A stretch of DNA of 64,000 nucleotides. It comes from Archilochus colubris (Eukaryota > Chordata > Aves > Apodiformes > Trochilidae). The stretch lies in the NCBI GenBank assembly GCA_023079485.1, contig CM041090.1, forward strand, positions 38,156,874 to 38,220,873, given 5' to 3'. The position numbers were made by a program, and so were the translations under genes. The notes under the pieces were generated by a model that did not search any database, was not told the origin of the DNA, and saw nothing but the letters and a program-made list of their open reading frames with translations. This document shows positions 50,220 to 61,069 of this stretch, piece after piece; position 1 is the first letter of the stretch; each line of letters begins with the position of its first letter.

Positions 50220-52623
50220 CTGTCAAAAGGAAAACATATTTAATCATACAGAATGTTCCTCTGCTAACACATTAGCAAAACTGCCAATTACATTTTTCTG
50301 ATTCAGAAATTTGATCTTTAGAAAATGATTGGTCAATTTAAAACTCTTTTAAAAAGTTTTTTTGGTGCAATTAATTGATTTTGGATGAGATTACTACAGC
50401 AGCACTGTAAAACTGAAACAGTGGTTGCAATCATCTTTGTGCTGATGGATTGCTCTTGTTACAAAACACCATAAACAACAGGGCATTAAAGCAGATTAAA
50501 GAATATTTTCAATCAAAGGAAATTAGTTTATAATGAGTGTTATTCCAAAAAATAGAAAAGATTTTATTGTGAACCTTCCTTGGCATTAGGGAGATTAAAC
50601 CACTGAAAGAAATGAGATTATTCTGTTCTGTAAATTCATACTGCAGACATTTCTAAACTGCTCTGCAGCACCAGCTCTACAGGTCTTAATTAATTAAAAA
50701 AAGAAAAATAGGGATCAAGAATACAAGTAACATGGAAAATAAGATAGGAGTTAGATGTACAGCATGACCAGATCCATGACATGCTGGCCTTGAGGTAAGA
50801 AATGCATCATGCTCCTATGAAATTCTCACAACAAATTCCCAGGTTTTTTCCCAGTAGTAAACAATTGCTTTAATTCTTATACCAAAGGCAAGGGCAAGTC
50901 TGCTCTGGTTGCTTCTGTATCCTGTTACTGAAACTCCAGCTCAGTTTAGGAACAACCTCTTAGGCTGTTTTCATTACTTTCCAGCAGCACTGGAGCTGCC
51001 ATTTCTCAGCTGGAGGATTGCATTCTCTGCTTCCCCTGAGGCCTGCCAAGACACCACACAGATTGTTGCTGCTGAATTTACCCAGACTTTGTATTTCTTC
51101 ATACTTTTTGTACACAAACTACATATTCTTTTCTCTATACCCTAGAGTAACGAACTCAGTAATTTTCCTGTTTAAAATATTCTTGAAGGGAAGCAAATAA
51201 ATGTCTGAACACCAAACATATTTTACTGCCCAGGTTGTGAAACACCTTTCTGACACAGGATCTGACTTTAAGCACCTAGCAAGACAAGGCTGTCAGCAAT
51301 CCTACATGTAACCTGTTTGTATGACTACAACTCCCCAGTAATACAACAGGATGTTAGCAAGTCATTGCAGGGTGGAGAAAAGGTCAGAGAGAGTAAAAAA
51401 ATTCAAATTGTATTGAAATAAAGGCCCCAAATATCCAGACAAATAATCACTTAAATATTCACTAACATCAGAAGGGCTTTGATGATGACTGACAAACATT
51501 TTTGGCTATAATATTGTCTTTTCCACTGTATGTGTAGTGCCCTTTATCAATCCCTTCTCTCTGATGTCACAAAACATGTATGACATGTGCTAACACATTA
51601 ATTTCCCTGGCAGTTTTTCTAAACATGAATTCCCTAATGCACACAGAATGAAATGCCACACTTAGGAGCAGAACTGGGCTTTCCTCTAGCTATTCTCTAT
51701 ACCAGTAACAAATTGAACTGACAGAGGAGCTTTTAACCTTTCATACTGGGTAGATGAACATAATTTCAGCTGATGGATCAGAACAGGTTAGGATGACCTT
51801 GGATCTTCAGCCACTGACTTCTGTGGCTTTTTGTCAGCTCAGTTTTTTAAGGAAACCAGGTTAATGGGATTGTGCTGTCTGTATGTCCACCTGCCAGCCT
51901 TAACACTGATTTTTAAACCTATTGGTGAGCTTTGGCCCAACCTGTCAATTTCTTACAAATTCCATGAAAATGAGCAGCTGAACGAGTTATGAACTGACAG
52001 TCCCAGTGGAGGAGAGGCTGAAATATTGGCTCAGCAACAATCCCAGAAGCTGAATGATCTCAGAAACTCCAAGACCTCTCACTTGATAAGGTGCTGGATA
52101 ACCCAAGGAGAAGGCTCTTTCTTAAGGCAAAATAATTTTTTTCAGTCCTCCTCATCAACTGATTGTTTCACTAGTCTATAATTTTAGGTAGTCTTTTAAG
52201 GTCTTTCTGCAAAGACAGAAACAGACATAGTTTAAATTGTCACTGTGCTTGATTGTGTAAGAGTTGTAATTAGCACCATACCCACTGAGTGGGTTAACTC
52301 AGAATCAGCCTTGGATTCAGAAGTTCTAAGGGATATAATTTAGAGCTTCAGGAGAACAAGTCTGTGCTCAGGGGTTGAGAGAGACTGCTTCATATCTCTA
52401 TATACAATACTCCAAAAAATTACCAACTGAAGAGTTCAGGCTAAAGGGATTTGGCACTGGATACTTTAAGTAGAACTATTGGTTTATCCTGTTATTTTCC
52501 TCTCCATTTTTTTCTATTTGGCAAACTTAATTACTTTCTTGCAGTCTGAATTCAGCAGAACTTAGCATGACTGTTTCCAAGATCAGGCCAGAATGTAAGA
52601 TTTGGTACCAGCAAATCTCTCTG

Positions 52624-52663
52624 TAAGATCAGTGTTTATTAAATAAGATCAGTGTTTATTAAA
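52624..52663. repeat. Perfect 20-bp tandem duplication
   Basis: TAAGATCAGTGTTTATTAAA is present twice back to back (52624-52643 and 52644-52663). Confidence 0.9.
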
Positions 52664-52816
52664 TAATTTCTGACCTACAGCCAGAGGTAAGGGCTAAACT
52701 TCTATCTTCACAAAAAACAGAAAAGGAAATATTCCTAAAACAGGTGCAGAATTATTCCTAAAGCTTTCCTTTTCCATAGTACTTGAAATAGTTTACAACA
52801 AAACAGAACATCAAAC

Positions 52817-52912
52817 CTGGGTCATCTTTGATCCTACAATATATTGTAATGCTTCTGCAGCTTCTCCATTAGAAATTAGGATTTCACCTGAGTTGGTGAG
52901 AGCTGATGAAAG
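52817..52912 (-). pseudogene. LRRC9: LRRC9 relic exon, intact frame, poor donor
   Basis: The acceptor is TTTCTTCCATTGAAG. It has 32 open codons ending in GEILISNGEAAEALQYIVGS and KMTQ. LRRC9 has [20 protein letters not shown] and RITQ here, aligned without gaps over 28 residues. The donor is CAG|GTTTGA, far from consensus. Confidence 0.82.
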
Positions 52913-54454
52913 CTTCAATGGAAGAAAGAAAGGAGTAAAGTGTTATAACATTTTTTTTTAGTTGCCCATATAGTTTACATAAAAAACACTTCCTGTTTAG
53001 TGTCATCTCATGAATGTGAAGAGCTAAAGCTTTATTGTGATCTTCAACAGAGTCACTGTGTCATCCCTGCTCATGTAGCTTGCTGAAAACACATGAGACA
53101 AGGTACCTTTGGGCCAGTCTTGATTGTCCTGATTTTCTGTGACGTTGATGGAAATAAACTCCTTTGGAGTCATGTGGGGTAATGCAGAAGTTTACTAATA
53201 TGTAAGTAGATTTAGTAGTGTTTTTATAATCTAAGAGTTTCATTTGTGACTTAGAAATATTACACAAGACTAAAAGCAAAAACCAAAGACAGCTTCACAG
53301 GACACATCAGAAATATTTAAACCATTTAGAAGTGTCAGTGAAATCTTAGGACATCACCATAAATCTTCAGAATACAGAGTGTGCTAGATTGCACACTGCT
53401 TTAAAATATAATACATGGAATGCAGACTTCCCAACAATAATATCTGTCTCTGTGAATGGAATGTAGATCTAATTGCCAGCCAAAGAGAAAAGCAATCCAA
53501 TCACTTATGAGCTTGTTGGTAAACATCCTCTGAGAGGCAATAAGGATCTTTTGCTTTGCTCTGAACTGAGCTAACAAGACCTTGGGCTTGGATGCCTAAG
53601 AAATCCTGAAGAGGCACAGGTTTAATAATCTGTAATATTCAAGGGTTAGCATGCTGACACACAGACATGATGGCAGGGGACACAGCAAAGTTAAAAGATT
53701 TTTCAGAGAGAGGAACTCATAGTTCTTATTGTTTCTTTTTTATATTTTAGCATGCTTTGAAAAGATTCATTGAAGCTTAACTGACAGGCCAAATGGACAA
53801 GGCAGCATCTTTTTAGATGCTTCCTGGGTGCCTCAGTGAATTCTGTTTCCTGTGTTGGTTTCTTGTTCAAACTATTAAGAGAGGTGTTCAGTTCAGACAG
53901 TGCTGTTTCCCTGGCTTTGACTTGCACAAAATATTAAATTTAGTGTTAAATGATCACTGAAAAAGCTTTTTAAACAGTCCCAGTGCCTCAAATTCGTCAG
54001 GTTTAACTCTGCTGACTCTGACTAAGCCCTTTAAATCATGTTAAAGTGTGCTGATTGAAAGGGGATGAAGAACAGAGAGCAACATTTGTTGCAGAAGCTG
54101 GCTGGGCTGTAAGAATGAATGAGAGTCAGTCAAAGGACTGGGGACTGATCCTCTCACACAGCTCTGAGCATGCACAACCCCAAGGCCAGGAACTGCCTCT
54201 GCTCCCATCCCTTATCCAGTGCAGCTGAGACAGCCAAATTAAAGCCAGGACTTGGTTTTTGATATCTGGCAAAGACCATCAGTAAATTTAAATTCTTAAG
54301 GGAACTGAAAAAGAAAGGATTTGGGCCTCAGTAAAGTCTGAGCAAAAATGCCACATGGCTTATTCATTTGGCTGTGACTACAAAAAGAAGTGAAGGCTCT
54401 GTGAGATGTCAAAAGATGCCATGACACAATCATAAGGCTTCTGACACTGCAAGG

Positions 54455-54644
54455 GCCTTAGAATTATTAAAGTGCCTTATGTGTGACATTAAGAGTGAAT
54501 ATGTTGGAGTGTGTTTATATAAGATGTTTATATCTTTTCCTTTTTCAGCTTGTTCCACCTCAGGTTGAAGAACTGCAGTTTGCTTAATCCTCTGATGCCC
54601 TCAAGAGTGATCACAGTGGTTATGAGTGGTTATTCCCAGCTGGA
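54455..54644 (-). pseudogene. LRRC9: LRRC9 relic exon with two indels
   Basis: The acceptor is CATTTTCTTGCAG. PAGNNH is separated from VITLEGIRGLSKLQFFNLRW by an 11-base insertion that looks like a local duplication (AATAACCACTCATAACCACT). After NKLKK a loss of about four bases shifts the frame to KDINILYKHTPTYSLLMSHI. Each part matches consecutive LRRC9 residues (HNHVITLEGFRGL, DLSWNQLKK, EINMLCKHTTSLLTLDI). Confidence 0.85.
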
Positions 54645-55007
54645 CTGCAAGAAAATGCAGGTTTGAAAATGGATGTATGGCCAAGTGTTGCAAAAAACTC
54701 CCTTGGGTTAAAATAATCAGACACATTTAGTCTTTGAAGAGGCTTAATTGGAATTAAATGACCACTATAAAGGTCAGAGGGGTGACACAGTGGCACTGCT
54801 GTTAAGACTGTGATTCAGGCTGGAGACAATGCCAGCAGGCACCAAAACTGTGGGCTGATAATAGTATCACAGTATTCCTGATCCTAGTTTAATCCCCCAT
54901 TCTCTTCCCCTTTGTGCATCCTGGCCCAGTCCTGTCTTGTGAGCACACTTCACAATACAAGAATATTTTTGCTAGTAAATGTTCCTTAAAAAAATACAAA
55001 AAACAGC

Positions 55008-55136
55008 TTAAATTTTCAGCAGGTCATAAATATTATTTAAGGAAGTATATTCATTAAAGCTGATGGTAAGATTTTGAAGTGTTTTTAAGTCTAGAGATGT
55101 CCTGCAGTGTGCTCAGCTGTTCCCACTCAAATGCAA
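55008..55136 (-). pseudogene. LRRC9: LRRC9 relic exon with two frameshifts and a stop
   Basis: Three frames together rebuild an LRR segment: LHLSGNS, a one-base loss, LSTLQDISRLK, an extra A in an A-run, then TLQNLTISFNEYTSLNNIYD. LRRC9 has LNLHGNSLSKLRDLSKL and LRKLNISFNEFTCLDDVY here. The last frame ends in TAA at 55010-55008, where LRRC9 continues, and no good donor follows. Confidence 0.85.
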
Positions 55137-55921
55137 AACCAAGGGCAAAAGTAGATCAGAAATTACAATTTTACCAGACATGCAGCCAGATTCTTTAATA
55201 CTTCGTGGCTGCCTTTAAAATGAAGAATCTTCAGCTGACAGAGAGCAAACAGAAATACTATCCTGGTGATAGACCATAAGAAGACTCTAACATGAAACAG
55301 TGAAAAACAGTAAAGGCTACAGTGACTCTTTGTCTTTTATTTGAGGATTATTTATTCTCCAGCTTCTTCCTGAAATAAAAGTGACCTGAGTAAGAAGATG
55401 AGCCAGACAGTCAGATGGTTCACAGGAGGAAGGAACAGATGCTGCTGATCCTACGGGACTGGCAACTCTTCCTTTATGAGAGAGCAATTTGGGGATAGTG
55501 GATCTGAGCAGTTCCTTAGGAAAAGGCAAAGTGAGAAGAATATTGCTTGTGTCTCATGGCAAATGCAGTCACTGAAAGATGGCACATTGGTAAAATAAGA
55601 GGAGAGCTGTTACTCCCCTCTTCTTTAACACAAGGAAAGGATGATAGTTTGGGCTATGTCCATTCCCAGATTCATTCTTCTCAACCAGTTATTCATTGAA
55701 ATTACCTGTCCTTTACAGAATATGAAAATCAATTAGCATTCAGCCCAATAATTGTAATTCACATTGCATAACAACTGATAGGTAAAGGAACACAAGTTCT
55801 AGTGAAGCTAAGTAAATGTAAACAACATTAGAATCAAGCCCAAACCCTCAAATTTTTAACTTTTGTGTTTGGTTTAGGTCATCGGTCAAGCTGAATAACA
55901 AATAACTACTCAGTACATTTA

Positions 55922-56128
55922 TTGTACTGAAATATTGGCCTTAGCCACTGAAAATGTTGAAGTTTTTTAGTGTAAGCAAGCAGTCTGAGGCATGACTTGG
56001 ATTGTTGGATCCATGTGCAAAACTTCATCACCACATTCCAAATCATGAGACAGAATAAAGCTTTCTGTGCATCTCTGTCCCTCTGCCACAACTGGATTGC
56101 ATGTAGAAAACAGACACAGGGCTTTGAG
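55922..56128 (-). pseudogene. LRRC9: LRRC9 relic exon with in-frame stop
   Basis: The acceptor is TTTATTTTATATAG. The frame LKALCLFSTCNPVVAEGQRC then SFILSHDLECGDEVLHMDPT aligns with LVKAPSLFSVFNNVILEE and FSKDLKFDDEVIRMEP of LRRC9 with almost no gaps. TAA at 55969-55967 interrupts it, and homology continues in the same frame beyond the stop (KTSTFSVAK against KTILSLAK). This is therefore a nonsense mutation and not an exon end. Confidence 0.82.
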
Positions 56129-56303
56129 CTATATAAAATAAAAGGCATTGGAAATTTGTAAACTTTCTAATTTTTAATTGAAGAATAAATATTCTGAGAG
56201 TAAAATGAGAGAGGTCCAATTAGGAAATTAATAGCAATTAAGATAGGAAATCATCTTTCTGTAAGACAGGTCTGCTAGAAACTGTGTTTAATTGCCTCAT
56301 AAT

Positions 56304-56853
56304 CAAATCATAGAATCATAGAATTGGCTGGGTTGGAAGGGACCTCAGAGATCATCAAGTCCAACCCTTGATCCACTCCCACTGCAGTTCCCAGCCCATG
56401 GCACTCAGTGCCACATCCAGGCTCTTTTGAAAGATCTCCAGACACGGAGAATCCACTACTTCCCTGGGCAGCCCATTCCAATGCCTGATCACCCTCTCTG
56501 TAAAGAAATTCTTCCTAATGTCTAACCTAAACCTCCCCTGGCACAACTTGAGACCCTGCCCTCTTGTCTTGCTGAGAGTTGCCTGGGAAAAGAGCCCAAC
56601 CCCCCCCTGGCTCCAACCTCCTTTCAGGGAGTTGCAGAGAGTGATGAGGTCTCCCCTGAGCCGCCTCTTCTTTAGGCTGAACACCCCCAGCTCCCTCAGC
56701 CTCTCCTCATAGGATCTGTGCTCGAGTCCTTTCACCAGACTGGTTGCCCTCCTTTGGACCCACTCCAGGACCTCGATATCTTTCCTGAACTGAGGGGCTC
56801 AGAACTGGACACAGGACTCAAGGTGTGGCCTCACCAGAGCTGAGCACAGGGGC
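56304..56853 (-). mobile_element. CR1 LINE 3' fragment, young-looking subfamily
   Basis: About 550 bases, antisense, between LRRC9 relic exons. An open minus-strand frame (56735-56355) keeps the CR1 ORF2 C-terminal part: [20 protein letters not shown], then [20 protein letters not shown]. It is very similar to the copies at 3974-4445 and 60313-60720, including the GAGTGGATCAAGGGTTGGAC 3' block. Confidence 0.93.
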
Positions 56854-57071
56854 AAAAAAATATGGAATGCTTCACGAATTTGCGTATCATCAATCTTTGA
56901 CCATCCCTCTGACAAACTTTCTTGATGTCCATGTTGACTGCCCTGTCAGCTGATGCTAAATAAACCCTCAAAAAGCTGATCAATCCCTCTTTTCTTTGCA
57001 GGAAGGAGCAGGAAAGGTGCCCTAATTTAGGTTAAGCCACATTTCTACAAAAATCATAAAGCCTTAATTAC

Positions 57072-57128
57072 CTTCAAGACTTCTATGCCTTTTTCAAATT
57101 TGATGAAAATTTGATCCTTCCTAAAACC
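57072..57128 (-). pseudogene. LRRC9: LRRC9 relic exon, intact
   Basis: 57 bases in phase 0-0, with acceptor TGTCATTGCAG and donor AAG|GTAATT. It encodes GFRKDQIFIKFEKGIEVLK, which fits the KKKHLLQILEKGF stretch of LRRC9 (conserved EKG). Similarity is modest, but position and order are right. Confidence 0.55.
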
Positions 57129-58863
57129 CTGCAATGACAGTCACACAGCATGTCTGGTGTTTTACCCTTCTGTGCCCTGCCCTGAACAGACTGACTCAGT
57201 GTATTTTGCTTTTCCTCACTCATTGAGAAAAGATCAGACAGAATCTAATTACATCTCACACGAGGTCATCTCTCATAGATGCTTCAGACCCCTGTTTGGG
57301 AATTACTCCCAGCAGTTCATGCCCTTTCTGCAGCCTCCTCATCCACAGAAAAGCCACGGGCACAGATTTCAGCATAGTTTCAGAGCCCCTTCCCAGGCTG
57401 CATATGCCACCTCATGGCCATCTCCAGTATTTACAAAATGTCCCTCTGTAACTGCAATTAAATAAACCATCCAGCAAATATTTTGCAGCATCTTTCCAAG
57501 CTTTGAATGATCATGCTTGACTGACTCTCAGGATCACTGCTGTCTTTGCCTTCTGCCTTAGCTTATTGTTTCAGATACTCTGTTCAGGGATATTCACATA
57601 TGCTTTGACTGGTACAGAGAAGAGAAGCTTATTTTTTCTGTCAGATTGCTGCAAAGATAAAAAGCAAGGGCCAAGTATCTTTATGCGACTGAGACCATCC
57701 CTTAAAAATGTAAAAAATAATCTAAGCACCATGAAAATATAGCCATGAATTATTCTAAGGGATGGCAGGAGGGAGAGCAAATAATAATAAATAAGAAAAT
57801 CGTTTATGGTGTCATTTTCCCAAGAGAATGAGAAATACAAATGAGACACTAAAAAAAACCCCAACCAACCAAACCATGCTGAGCCAAGTTATGCCATTAA
57901 CTGAAGTACTGCATCTCAGCATGGGCAGACTTTGAATCCCAGGGAATTTGTTTTGATCTTAGCAGCTAAAATGTCCTGAGCTCAGAGGACACAGGGCCCT
58001 CGGGGAGAGAAGATTTTGCTTTCAAAACTGAAAAGGTCTTCCAGCTCCCTTCGTGTTCTCAGCTCCAGCTTCTGACTGCAGGAATCACACACACGTTTAT
58101 CTGTATAAATTAATCACCTAAGAAGATGAAAAGCACTGCATTAATTGTACTAAAATCATAAGGATACAGTCAAAGAAAGAAATTAATCAACAGGAGCTCT
58201 GTCCCATAGGCACAACTGGGTGTCTTTAACCCCACTGGTGACACATTTCTGCTTCAGGCAGATGTTTCCTAGAGCATCACAGCTCTCAACCTACTTCTTA
58301 GAAGGCAGTAAAATAAATCAGTACAGTCATGTAAATTCCAAACTCAAGATGCAGCCAGAACAACTTGGGACTGATCTGCACGGGTACCAAACCACCTTGT
58401 GACTGACCTGCCTAATAATGCATATGCTCTCCTGTGATACAGATGAAATACAGATGCACGCACATCTGGGTGGTCTTTGGTTTGTTTCTGTTTAGAAATA
58501 TGATCACTCATAACAATATTTACTCTGTTTTCACAGGAATTGATGAGGTAAGGCCCAGATTCTAACAGCAAAATTCTGAACCAATTCTCATGCCTGGAAT
58601 TTTCTACCAAGATATATATGGACATCTGAAGTCTAAGAGCCAGAGAAACACCAAGCACAGACATTTTAGGGAACTTCCAGCACCTCTATTTGGGCAAAAC
58701 TCGTTCATAATCCTAATTATTAGATGCTTTGCCAAATAGTTCTGCTCTTATAATCAGAAAGTTACCTTTGTTCACAGGCCAGTGCTACACTAAGCAGCTC
58801 TTAAACTTGGGCAGCTTGACACACTGAAAACTTGCTTTGAAACTTATTTTTGAATTTTGAAAC

Positions 58864-58957
58864 TTATATTTGAAACTTATGCTTAAATTTCAGCTTCAGA
58901 ATTTGATTGTGCTCTCTAAAGATGTGATTTATTTTCATTCCCATGGTACCATATTCT
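58864..58957 (-). pseudogene. LRRC9: LRRC9 relic exon, donor lost
   Basis: The acceptor is GGGATTTCAG. The split Arg joins to EYGTMGMKINHIFREHNQ then ILKLKFKHKFQI, which aligns column by column with the [20 protein letters not shown] region of LRRC9. It runs into TAA at 58866-58864 with no consensus donor. The ATAAGTTTCAAA word is repeated about three times across the exon end (to about 58838), a likely slippage event that erased the donor. Confidence 0.78.
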
Positions 58958-59594
58958 CTGAAATCCCAGGTAAAAAATCATCATTAAATTACATCACAGC
59001 AGGAACAAAATCTGTGTGCAGAAAGGCACAGAGGAGATAACTCTTAGTAATATTTCCCTCTTAATTTGCACTAAATTTTTCAGTTTTAGCAACATGATTT
59101 TGTTCTGTTTCTTAAGAAAGAATGACAAGCAATACTTCTAGTCTGTTTAATTTCATTATAACTTTGTTGTCTCAAGAGGAGGCAAATTTACTGTATTTTA
59201 TTCTAACGCTGCATTCAAAGTTAAGCATCAAACATCAACATCTAATCATAGGTAACTGTGTTCCTTTTTTCTGTTTGCACTGTGAGATTTAGAAACTCTT
59301 TAAATTCTCCTTAACTATGCAAATGAGCAGCAAAATGATTTGCAAAAAGCTACAACAGCTCTTGCAGTCAGACTTGAGCAAGAGGAGTCAGTCCACTGGC
59401 CAGCCAGGAAAATGGGGGCAGAAACCCACTTATTCCCTGCAGCACACAAGTCAAATCACTTAAAAAATATTTGACCATGTTCTCTGCCTGACTAGGAAAA
59501 CAATAAACTTCCATCTGGTGTTGTAACATTCCTTAAAGATTATGGGGTATTCAGACATCCTAGTAAGAAAACCACCTTAAAAATGCAGTAGGTT

Positions 59595-59745
59595 GTAGTG
59601 AAATGAGGCAACCAGGTGCCACTAATTGCCAGGGAGTGAGCATGAGCTTGTGTCAAGCCCACCTGTGCCTGATTAGGGTGGGCCCCCACTGCTCATGAGC
59701 TCACTCCCTGGCAATTAGTGGCACCTGGTTGCCTCATTTCACTAC
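59595..59745. mobile_element. Foldback element / MITE with 46-bp terminal inverted repeats
   Basis: A 151-bp palindromic element. The first 46 bases (GTAGTGAAATGAGGCAACCA ... GGGAGTGAG, 59595-59640) are the exact reverse complement of the last 46 (59700-59745). After a 2-bp gap the arms continue pairing through CATGAGC, and the centre has its own stem (GCCCACC/GGTGGGC). The direct repeat AGTAGGTT (or AGTAGGTTG) flanks it at 59587-59594/5 and 59746-59753/4, the signature of a target-site duplication. An 8-bp duplication would fit the hAT superfamily. There is no coding capacity. It lies in an intron-derived part of the LRRC9 relic. Confidence 0.85.
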
Positions 59746-60075
59746 AGTAGGTTGCCCACGTTTTCAGTCAGTGGGAAGTTTCCTTTAAGAAGAAATGAAA
59801 GTCAAAATCATGACTACAACCATGAAAAAAACCCTGCTCTTTCTCACAATCAATCAGTTCTAAGATTACTGATCCCCAAACCTTTAGTTTGGCTTTTGTC
59901 CCTGTAGGAGTAATTTATGAATTTCTCCTTGCAAAAAACATAAAGATCCTTGGCTTGAGAAAGTGCCACTGAAAGGAAGCAGAAAGCTATTTATAAACAA
60001 CCTCCAGTGCAACCTGTAAGCCCAGGACTACCTGTCCCTCCAACAAACAGCCCTGAACACAAAAAGCAAGCACAC

Positions 60076-60133
60076 CTGAGGAGGATGAGCCTGGAGTACT
60101 GAAGCAGAAAACAGTCCTTGAAATCCTGCCAGC
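60076..60133 (-). pseudogene. LRRC9: LRRC9 relic exon, intact frame
   Basis: A 58-base exon between acceptor AAATTTAG and donor CAG|GTGTGC. It encodes WQDFKDCFLLQYSRLILL, where CFLLQYSRL lines up with CYELILSRF of LRRC9. Entry and exit phases match both neighbours, which is the best argument that this is a true exon. Confidence 0.68.
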
Positions 60134-60312
60134 CTAAATTTGAATCTCCCCTCAACTGAGCATCAAGGTTATTCATACAACCATTATGTAAGCAACTTCT
60201 GATGCTTCTTTACAAGTAAAGCCATGTAGGAACTGAGAATAATCATTATCACTGTTGCTCAAAAGCACTGGAGAGCTTCCTTATTCTTTTCTCTTCCCTT
60301 TTTAAAAATCAA

Positions 60313-60720
60313 GGGCTTTGAGGAAGGGCTGAGGGAGCTGTGGGTGTTGAGGATGGAGAAGAGGAGGCTCAGGGGAGACCTCATCACTCTCTACAACTCC
60401 CTGAAAAGAGGTTGGAGCCAGGGGGGGGTTGGGCTCTTTTCCCAGGCAACTCTCAGCAAGACAAGAGGGCAGGGTCTCAAGTTGTGCCAGGGGAGGTTTA
60501 GGTTGGACATTAGAAAGAATTTCTTTCTGGAGAGGGTGATCAGGCATTGGAATGGGCTGCCCAGGGAAGTAGTGGATTCTCCGTGTCTGGAGATATTTCC
60601 AAAGAGCCTGGATGTGGCACTGAGTGCCATGGGCTGGGAACTGCAGTGGGAGTGGATCAAGGGTTGGACTCGATGATCTCTGAGGTCCCTTCCAACCCAG
60701 CCAATTCTATGATTCTATAA
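60313..60720 (+). mobile_element. CR1 LINE 3' fragment, same subfamily as 56.3 kb
   Basis: Sense copy of about 408 bases with an uninterrupted ORF2 C-terminal frame (60344-60676: [20 protein letters not shown] ... [20 protein letters not shown]). The 3' tail is CCAATTCTATGATTCTATAA. It lies between two LRRC9 relic exons (60133 and 60952). Confidence 0.93.
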
Positions 60721-60951
60721 ATAGATAACAAAAAATAAAACAAAAATCCCTGGTCTTTGTGGGCTCAAAGCTTCAGCATTGCCAAGGGAAGGAGATGGGA
60801 GAATTCTTCCTTTCCCTTGCAATCTGCAAATGGAGTCTGTGGAGCACTGATGCTTCAAAATACTACAGATCCTTGCAAGAAAATTTTGTTGTTAAAAATA
60901 GTATTATCTTGCAATCACTAGGAACAGGCTCTAGCTTGAAGTATTTTTAAC

Positions 60952-61069
60952 ATGGATTATTTGATAAATCTTCAAAATGAATGTTTTCCTCTGTTTCCAA
61001 TTCCATCCACGTGAACTGTACTACCAAATTAAACTTTTCTCCATTTCCACTTAGAAATCTTTTTAAGCT
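60952..61069 (-). pseudogene. LRRC9: LRRC9 relic exon, intact frame
   Basis: The acceptor is TTATTTTTTGCAG. It has 39 open codons, SLKRFLSGNGEKFNLVVQFT followed by WMELETEENIHFEDLSNNP. LRRC9 has an IELETVGNFHFEE block here. The donor reads CCAT|GTTAAA, a weak site. The leftover T joins with GC of the next relic exon. Confidence 0.75.

Noticed and set aside
58344..58664. Minus-strand 106-codon frame within the LRRC9 interval
   Set aside because: No similarity to LRRC9 or another family. The LRRC9 relic exon nearby (58957-58864) is separate.
60344..60676. 110-codon frame that looks conserved with frames at 4.2 and 56.5 kb
   Set aside because: It is the C-terminal part of CR1 ORF2 inside truncated LINE copies, not a host gene.
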